The notes beneath the pieces were generated by a model. It saw only the letters and a program-made list of their open reading frames with translations, ran no database searches and was not told the DNA's origin. Below, in pieces: positions 6,462-10,153 of a stretch of DNA of 10,153 nt; the stretch's first letter is position 1, and each line of letters opens with the position of its first letter. The DNA is from Bacillota bacterium (GTDB lineage: Bacteria > Bacillota_A > Clostridia > Peptostreptococcales > Anaerovoracaceae), in contig JAFYLX010000123.1 in NCBI GenBank assembly GCA_017556895.1, forward strand, positions 1 through 10,153. The letters are read 5' to 3'. The translations under genes were made by a program, and so were the position numbers.

Positions 6462-7337
6462 ATGTCAATAGAAGTAAAAATTGTACAGACAGCAGTAGAG
6501 AAAAAACCATTACCGCTAAAAGTCATTTTAGGGGCAGATTTTCTCTATGGTGCTTATGATGAAGAGTGGAGATTACATTCAGGCAAAATGGCGGATAATC
6601 AAATCATATGTTATATGCCTATGCAACTTGCTAGAGGTATCGCTGTTAACTGGAGCGAAGATGAAGTTGATATGATTAGCATTAGAACTTTAATACCTAC
6701 AGTGACAGTAGAACTTAGAGCTCTTTATGAGATGATATATAGAATTTGTAATTATTGGCAGTGTGAATTGATTGTAGATGATAAGCCGATGGATCTTGAT
6801 GAATTTATGGATGGATATCCGGCGATTCTTGCTTTTAATCAAAAGTCCTTAAACGATATGGCAAAAAGCATTTTGAACGGCGAAAATGAAGAAATTACAA
6901 TCTATTCCACTAAATGGCCGCTAGTTATGGGCAAAAATGAAGCTGAAGCCTTTGTTGTAGAGCCTTCATATTTTTCTAAATGGCTTCATGACAAACAGAA
7001 AATCGATGCCCATCATACATCACCGACTTTCTATAGAGAAGACCACGGTGTAGTAGGTAGATTTGTTATTGGCGAAGATGTGCGTTGCATTTTACCAACT
7101 AAACCTTATGTTCCTTATGGCTATAATGACCCTGAAACGGGAGAACTAATTGAGTGTGATGAGTATGCAGTAGTCATCTTTGATATTAAAAAGTGTGAGC
7201 CTTGTGCAGAAATGGAGTATAAGGAGTTTATCGCGGCTTTAAGAAGAAAATTCTCATCAAAAATTAAGGGATACGACGGCAAACATCTATTGATGGAACC
7301 ATTAACAATGGAGGAATTGAGAAAAATAATAGAATAA
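6462..7337 (+). CDS. Uncharacterised 291-residue protein (possibly DUF4299-like)
   Basis: I do not recognise this protein with confidence. It is soluble, acidic and has no signal peptide or membrane segment, so it is probably cytosolic. A segment around residues 57-100 (ARGIAVNWSEDE, then a helix rich in Leu, Tyr and Arg) and a later ILPTKPYVPYG (210-220) weakly recall the DUF4299 family of Firmicutes, whose function is unknown. This is from memory and not a match I could verify. A Cys pair (CEPC, 245-248) and an Asp-Ala-His-His stretch (182-185) are visible, but no catalytic signature emerges. AGAGGG (6448-6453) lies eight bases before ATG. It sits 47 bases after the nuclease gene and 40 bases before the sigma-54 activator, with no terminator seen on either side, so it may be co-transcribed with both. 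Confidence 0.6.
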   Translation: MSIEVKIVQTAVEKKPLPLKVILGADFLYGAYDEEWRLHSGKMADNQIICYMPMQLARGIAVNWSEDEVDMISIRTLIPTVTVELRALYEMIYRICNYWQCELIVDDKPMDLDEFMDGYPAILAFNQKSLNDMAKSILNGENEEITIYSTKWPLVMGKNEAEAFVVEPSYFSKWLHDKQKIDAHHTSPTFYREDHGVVGRFVIGEDVRCILPTKPYVPYGYNDPETGELIECDEYAVVIFDIKKCEPCAEMEYKEFIAALRRKFSSKIKGYDGKHLLMEPLTMEELRKIIE

Positions 7338-7377
7338 AATAACGACACAAGAAAAAAATACATACTTAGGAGGAATT

Positions 7378-8766
7378 ATGAATAACAAAAAGAACTATGA
7401 TGAGCATAATTACGATGCTAACTTTTTCTTAGACGTTATGCTTAATGAGACTGAAGAATGCATAATATTTGTAGATGTGGAAGGTAAGATTGTTGAACTT
7501 AGCCATGCCTATGCCAAGTTTTTGGGTGTTAATAGAGAAGATGTAATCGGAAAAGTTGTTACCGATGTTATTGAAAACACAAGGCTTCCAGAGGTAATCA
7601 CGACTCGTGTACCTGAAATTGCGCAGACACACAAGATTAAGGGCAAGAATATGATTGCCAATAGAATCCCTATTATTAGAAACGGTAAGGTTGAAGGTGC
7701 TTTTGGCCGAGTTTTATTTAGAAATGTCGAAGAATTAGACAAGCTATATAAGCAGATTGGCGATATGACACAGGAGTTAAACTTCTATGAGAGAAGCTTC
7801 GCTAAGTCAAATAGCTCAAAATACGGTGCTGATGATATCGTCGGAAACAGCCCTGCTATGGGGGAACTAAAAAAGACTATCAAACATATTGCCCACAGTA
7901 GATCCAACGTACTTATCCTAGGAGAAAGTGGTACTGGTAAGGAATTGGTTGCTCATGCGATACATAGTGAGTATCATGGTGATAAAAAACCTTTCGTCTG
8001 TGTTAACTGTGCAGCAATACCTTCAGAACTGTTGGAATCTGAACTTTTCGGATATGAAGAGGGGTCATTTACTGGTGCTAAAAAAGGCGGTAAAATCGGT
8101 ATGTTCCAGGCCGCAGACGGCGGGACGTTATTCCTAGATGAAATAGGTGAAATGCCACTTCAGATGCAGGCGAAACTTCTTAGAGTATTACAGGATAAGA
8201 AGGTTCAAAAGGTTGGTTCGAACGAATCAAAGCCTGTAAACGTAAGAATAATTGCGGCGACAAACCGTAATTTAGAAGAAATGGTTCAGGAAGGAAAATT
8301 CAGAGACGATTTGTATTTTAGACTGAATGTTATTTCCGTAAATATCCCTCCGCTTAGAGAAAGAGTAGAAGATATTCCTATTTTAGTAGGGGTACTAATT
8401 CACAAAGTGTCAGGAAATCCGTACATGGATGCCAAGGGTATTTCTCCTGAGGCAATGGAGTATATAAAAAAATATAATTGGCCGGGTAATGTTAGAGAGT
8501 TGGAAAACGTCATTGAACATGCCTCAAACTTCGTAGGAGAGGATGGAATTATCCAGGTAAGCCACCTTCCAAGGGTGATAACGGGCTTTGAAAAACACAG
8601 TGAAATCAAGACTTTGAAGCAAATTGTGGATGAAGTGGAAAGAGAAACGCTTGTTAATGCACTTCATAACAATAATGGTAGCAGAGTGAAGGCAGCAAAG
8701 GCCCTTGGCATAAGTAGAACTTCTCTTTATGAAAAGATGGAGAAGCACAACATAGCGGTTGGTTAG
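7378..8766 (+). CDS. PAS-domain sigma-54-dependent enhancer-binding regulator
   Basis: A 462-residue activator in three parts. An N-terminal PAS sensor (about 15-115) is followed by a short helical linker (about 117-142) and an AAA+ domain (about 152-385). The AAA+ domain has Walker A GESGTGKE (182-189), the sigma-54 contact loop GSFTGA (229-234), Walker B GGTLFLDE (248-255), the arginine-finger region FRDDLYFRLNV (308-318) and WPGNVRELENVIE (368-380). A Fis-type helix-turn-helix lies at about 425-456. There is no receiver domain, so control is probably by a small ligand or redox state through PAS and not by a histidine kinase. Such proteins hydrolyse ATP to open sigma-54 RNA polymerase complexes. 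The loop has Ser where GAFTGA is usual, a tolerated natural variant. AGGAGG precedes the ATG. A consensus sigma-54 promoter lies 185 bases after its stop codon, making the downstream dehydrogenase operon the likely target. Confidence 0.96.
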   Translation: MNNKKNYDEHNYDANFFLDVMLNETEECIIFVDVEGKIVELSHAYAKFLGVNREDVIGKVVTDVIENTRLPEVITTRVPEIAQTHKIKGKNMIANRIPIIRNGKVEGAFGRVLFRNVEELDKLYKQIGDMTQELNFYERSFAKSNSSKYGADDIVGNSPAMGELKKTIKHIAHSRSNVLILGESGTGKELVAHAIHSEYHGDKKPFVCVNCAAIPSELLESELFGYEEGSFTGAKKGGKIGMFQAADGGTLFLDEIGEMPLQMQAKLLRVLQDKKVQKVGSNESKPVNVRIIAATNRNLEEMVQEGKFRDDLYFRLNVISVNIPPLRERVEDIPILVGVLIHKVSGNPYMDAKGISPEAMEYIKKYNWPGNVRELENVIEHASNFVGEDGIIQVSHLPRVITGFEKHSEIKTLKQIVDEVERETLVNALHNNNGSRVKAAKALGISRTSLYEKMEKHNIAVG

Positions 8767-8785
8767 ACTTGTAAAAGAAAACGGA

Positions 8786-8803
8786 TGTACGGAAAAACTT
8801 ACA
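8786..8803. promoter_or_regulatory. Upstream dyad site 1 (candidate enhancer for the PAS regulator)
   Basis: The 18-bp sequence fits TGTAMGGAAAAACKTACA, a near-palindrome with TGTA...TACA ends, here with C then T at the variable bases. Its centre lies about 182 bases before the predicted sigma-54 transcription start, within the normal range of enhancer sites. Binding by the neighbouring regulator is inferred. Confidence 0.6.
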
Positions 8804-8827
8804 CAAAAAGGGCGCAAAAATGAAAAA

Positions 8828-8845
8828 TGTAAGGAAAAACGTACA
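8828..8845. promoter_or_regulatory. Upstream dyad site 2 (candidate enhancer for the PAS regulator)
   Basis: A second copy of the same 18-bp dyad, with A then G at the two variable bases. It is centred exactly 42 bases after site 1 (four helical turns) and about 140 bases before the predicted start. The conservation runs a little beyond the dyad on both sides. Confidence 0.6.
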
Positions 8846-8854
8846 AATAAGTGG

Positions 8855-8883
8855 CGACACCTTGAAAAAGGTGTCGTTTTTTT
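8855..8883 (+). terminator. Strong intrinsic terminator of the regulator gene
   Basis: A perfect nine-base-pair stem CGACACCTT/AAGGTGTCG (8855-8863 with 8868-8876) closes a GAAA tetraloop and is followed by seven T. It separates the regulator transcript from the sigma-54 operon. Confidence 0.96.
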
Positions 8884-8949
8884 GTGCTAATTTTCAGCTA
8901 AATTTTACAAAACATTGAAAAATGCACGTTTTATTTTTAACAAAGTGAG
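8884..8949. other. AT-rich linker with spaced A/T tracts
   Basis: This stretch between terminator and promoter is AT-rich and has A/T tracts centred near 8911, 8920 and 8931, about one helical turn apart. This suggests intrinsic curvature that could help DNA loop between the dyads and the promoter. No open frame or hairpin of note is present. Confidence 0.35.
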
Positions 8950-8950
8950 T

Positions 8951-8965
8951 TGGCACGATGTTTGC
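8951..8965 (+). promoter_or_regulatory. Sigma-54 (-24/-12) promoter
   Basis: TGGCAC (8951-8956), five bases, then TTGC (8962-8965) match the sigma-54 consensus at every fixed position, with the preceding T and following T also preferred. GG and GC are at the required spacing. Transcription should start near 8977, giving a leader of about 88 bases before the dehydrogenase ATG. Confidence 0.93.
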
Positions 8966-8985
8966 TATTAATTATGGCAAGAAGG

Positions 8986-9004
8986 GCAGGCCTAGCTAGC
9001 CTGC
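8986..9004 (+). promoter_or_regulatory. Leader hairpin after the sigma-54 start
   Basis: GCAGGC (8986-8991) and GCCTGC (8999-9004) form a six-base-pair GC-rich stem with a seven-base loop about ten bases into the predicted transcript. There is no T run, so it may stabilise the mRNA 5' end and is unlikely to terminate it. Confidence 0.55.
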
Positions 9005-9012
9005 ACAGAATC

Positions 9013-9022
9013 GAAACGTTTC
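9013..9022. promoter_or_regulatory. Perfect 10-bp palindrome GAAACGTTTC in the leader
   Basis: GAAACGTTTC is a perfect palindrome about 40 bases inside the predicted transcript. It resembles a shortened cre box but lacks the two central spacer positions of the usual form. It may be an operator for another regulator. Confidence 0.3.
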
Positions 9023-9064
9023 AAAAGCTAAAAATAAATTGTATTGTATATAGGAGTTACCATT

Positions 9065-10003
9065 ATGAGAGAGATTAAAAAGATCGCTATCGCAGGTGCA
9101 GGTACAATGGGCGCCTCCATGGCAGAAACATTTGCTAAGTTTGGCTATGATGTAATTTGCTACGATATCTTCGAAGCAGCATTACAGAAAGCTGAAAATT
9201 TAATTTCAATCAACCAGGAAACTGAACAGGAACATGGTATTGTTACTGCAGAAGAATCCAAAGCATTAATGGATAGAATTACATATACTACAGACATCCA
9301 GATGCTAAAGGATGTTGACTACGTAGTAGAAGCAGTTCTTGAAAAAATTGAAATCAAGCATAAGTTCTGGGAAGAAGCTTCCAGAATCGTAGACGAAGAT
9401 GTAGTTCTAGCAAGTAATACTTCTGGTCTTTCCATCACAAAGATTGCGGAAGTTGTACACAAGCCTGAAAGATTTGGTGGAATGCACTGGATTAACCCTC
9501 CACACATCATTCCTCTAATCGAAGTAATCAAGGGCGAAAAGACTAGTGAAGAAGCAGCAAAGGTTATTTACGACCTATGCGAAGCAGTAGAAAAGAAACC
9601 TGTTCTAATCAAGGATGCTCCAGGATTCGCACTTAACAGAATCCAGCTTGCAATCTTAAGAGAATGTTTATACATTGTGGATCAGGGTATTGCATCTCCG
9701 GAAGATGTTGACAAGGTTATGAAGTACGCTTTAGGTGTAAGATATGCTTGTCTAGGTCCTTTAGAAGTATGTGACCACGGTGGTCTTGATATCTTCAACA
9801 ACATCGCATCATACTTATTCGAAGATTTATGCGACGCTAAAGAACCATTTGGTCTTCTAAAAGAAGCAGTTGAAAATGGAAATTACGGTGTAAAGAGTGG
9901 AAAGGGCTTCTACGATTACAGTGGAGATAAGTATAAAGAAGCAATCGTGTACAGAGACAAAATGTACACTAAAGTTTCCGAATGTTTATTCGTAGAAGAA
10001 TAA
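9065..10003 (+). CDS. 3-hydroxyacyl-CoA dehydrogenase family protein
   Basis: A 312-residue cytosolic NAD-dependent oxidoreductase. The N-terminal Rossmann fold has GAGTMG (11-16), with an acidic residue after the second strand (YD, residue 34) favouring NAD. Catalytic-type residues follow: NTSGLS (Ser120), His141 in MHWINPP, Glu153 in IEVIKGE and Asn191 in PGFALNRIQ. The C-terminal helical domain ends with SGKGFYDYS (278-286). Members oxidise 3-hydroxyacyl-CoA to 3-ketoacyl-CoA. However, HWINPP replaces the usual HFFNPV, and the protein is about 30 residues longer than a standard 282-residue butyrate-pathway Hbd. That points to the wider group that includes L-gulonate and carnitine dehydrogenases, so the substrate may be a different 3-hydroxy acid or ester. 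AGGAG (9052-9056) supports ATG 9065. It is the first gene of the sigma-54 operon. Confidence 0.88.
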   Translation: MREIKKIAIAGAGTMGASMAETFAKFGYDVICYDIFEAALQKAENLISINQETEQEHGIVTAEESKALMDRITYTTDIQMLKDVDYVVEAVLEKIEIKHKFWEEASRIVDEDVVLASNTSGLSITKIAEVVHKPERFGGMHWINPPHIIPLIEVIKGEKTSEEAAKVIYDLCEAVEKKPVLIKDAPGFALNRIQLAILRECLYIVDQGIASPEDVDKVMKYALGVRYACLGPLEVCDHGGLDIFNNIASYLFEDLCDAKEPFGLLKEAVENGNYGVKSGKGFYDYSGDKYKEAIVYRDKMYTKVSECLFVEE

Positions 10004-10035
10004 ATTAAAAAGAAAAATTACAGGAGGATACAATT

Positions 10036-10153
10036 ATGGCAACTAAAGTTGGTATCGTAACAGGCGCAGCAAGCGGTATCGGTCTTGCAATCGCAGAAGG
10101 TTTAGTGGCAGCAGGCCACACAGTAGTAATGGCAGACATTAATGAAGCAGGTC
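10036..10153 (+). CDS. Short-chain dehydrogenase/reductase (5' part)
   Basis: Only the first 39 codons are in the window. They encode the start of a classical SDR: a beta strand, the cofactor motif TGAASGIG (9-16) and an Asp at the end of the second strand (Asp34 in MADIN), which favours NAD(H) over NADP(H). Substrate cannot be inferred from this part. AGGAGG at 10022-10027 is eight bases before ATG, and the gene starts 32 bases after the dehydrogenase stop, so it is in the same operon. Together the two enzymes suggest stepwise oxidation or reduction of a hydroxy or keto acid. Confidence 0.88.
   Translation, partial: MATKVGIVTGAASGIGLAIAEGLVAAGHTVVMADINEAG

Noticed and set aside
7317..7340. 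A possible promoter for the PAS regulator gene (TTGAGA with TAAAAT)
   Set aside because: The spacing is 12 bases, far from the 16-18 needed, and no better pair is seen in the 40-base gap.
8786..8845. NifA-type enhancer sites
   Set aside because: NifA sites are TGT-N10-ACA; here the interval is 12 bases and the core differs, and no nitrogen fixation genes are visible.
8524..8860. Minus-strand open frames across the end of the regulator and its terminator
   Set aside because: They have no ribosome binding site, run through the terminator hairpin or the regulator coding sequence, and their composition looks like a shadow of the plus-strand gene.
9013..9022. A standard catabolite-responsive cre box
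   Set aside because: GAAACGTTTC lacks one spacer base on each side of the central CG compared with the usual cre pattern, so it is listed only as a palindrome.

Overview
The window looks like the chromosome of a low-GC, anaerobic, Gram-positive bacterium of class Clostridia. The grounds are strong AGGAGG ribosome binding sites, near-consensus sigma-A promoters, short intrinsic terminators with T runs, a PdaA-type polysaccharide deacetylase of the kind used in spore cortex, a secreted lipoprotein nuclease of the Firmicutes EndA/NucA type, and a sigma-54 activator next to acyl-CoA metabolism genes. A genus cannot be fixed from the sequence. Amino-acid-fermenting Clostridia (for example the Anaerovoracaceae/Eubacterium group) are a guess only.

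Layout. Bases 1-1667 hold the 3' part of a threonine aldolase-like PLP enzyme and a complete glyceraldehyde-3-phosphate dehydrogenase (gap), closely spaced. Bases 1668-2018 are non-coding and highly structured: 2.5 copies of a 24-bp tandem repeat, then a 217-bp imperfect inverted repeat enclosing a bidirectional terminator that serves gap (+) and a convergent ion/anion permease gene (-). The permease (2019-3152, -) is divergent from an MFS transporter (3342-4565, +), and both have clear -35/-10 promoters. Next come a pdaA-like deacetylase (4617-5465), whose Shine-Dalgarno lies in the 3' arm of a hairpin, a lipoprotein DNA/RNA nuclease with its own promoter and a probable TTG start (5539-6414), and an unrecognised 291-aa protein (6462-7337).

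The last third is a coherent regulatory unit. A PAS/AAA+/Fis enhancer-binding protein (7378-8766) is followed by two matching 18-bp dyads 42 bp apart, a strong terminator, an AT-rich linker, and a sequence-perfect sigma-54 -24/-12 promoter (8951-8965). Behind this promoter lie a 3-hydroxyacyl-CoA dehydrogenase-family gene (9065-10003) and the start of a short-chain dehydrogenase gene (10036 to the edge). The simplest reading is that the PAS protein senses a metabolite, binds the twin dyads and switches on a catabolic operon that begins with two oxidoreductases and continues beyond the window. This circuit and the structured element after gap are the most notable parts of the region.
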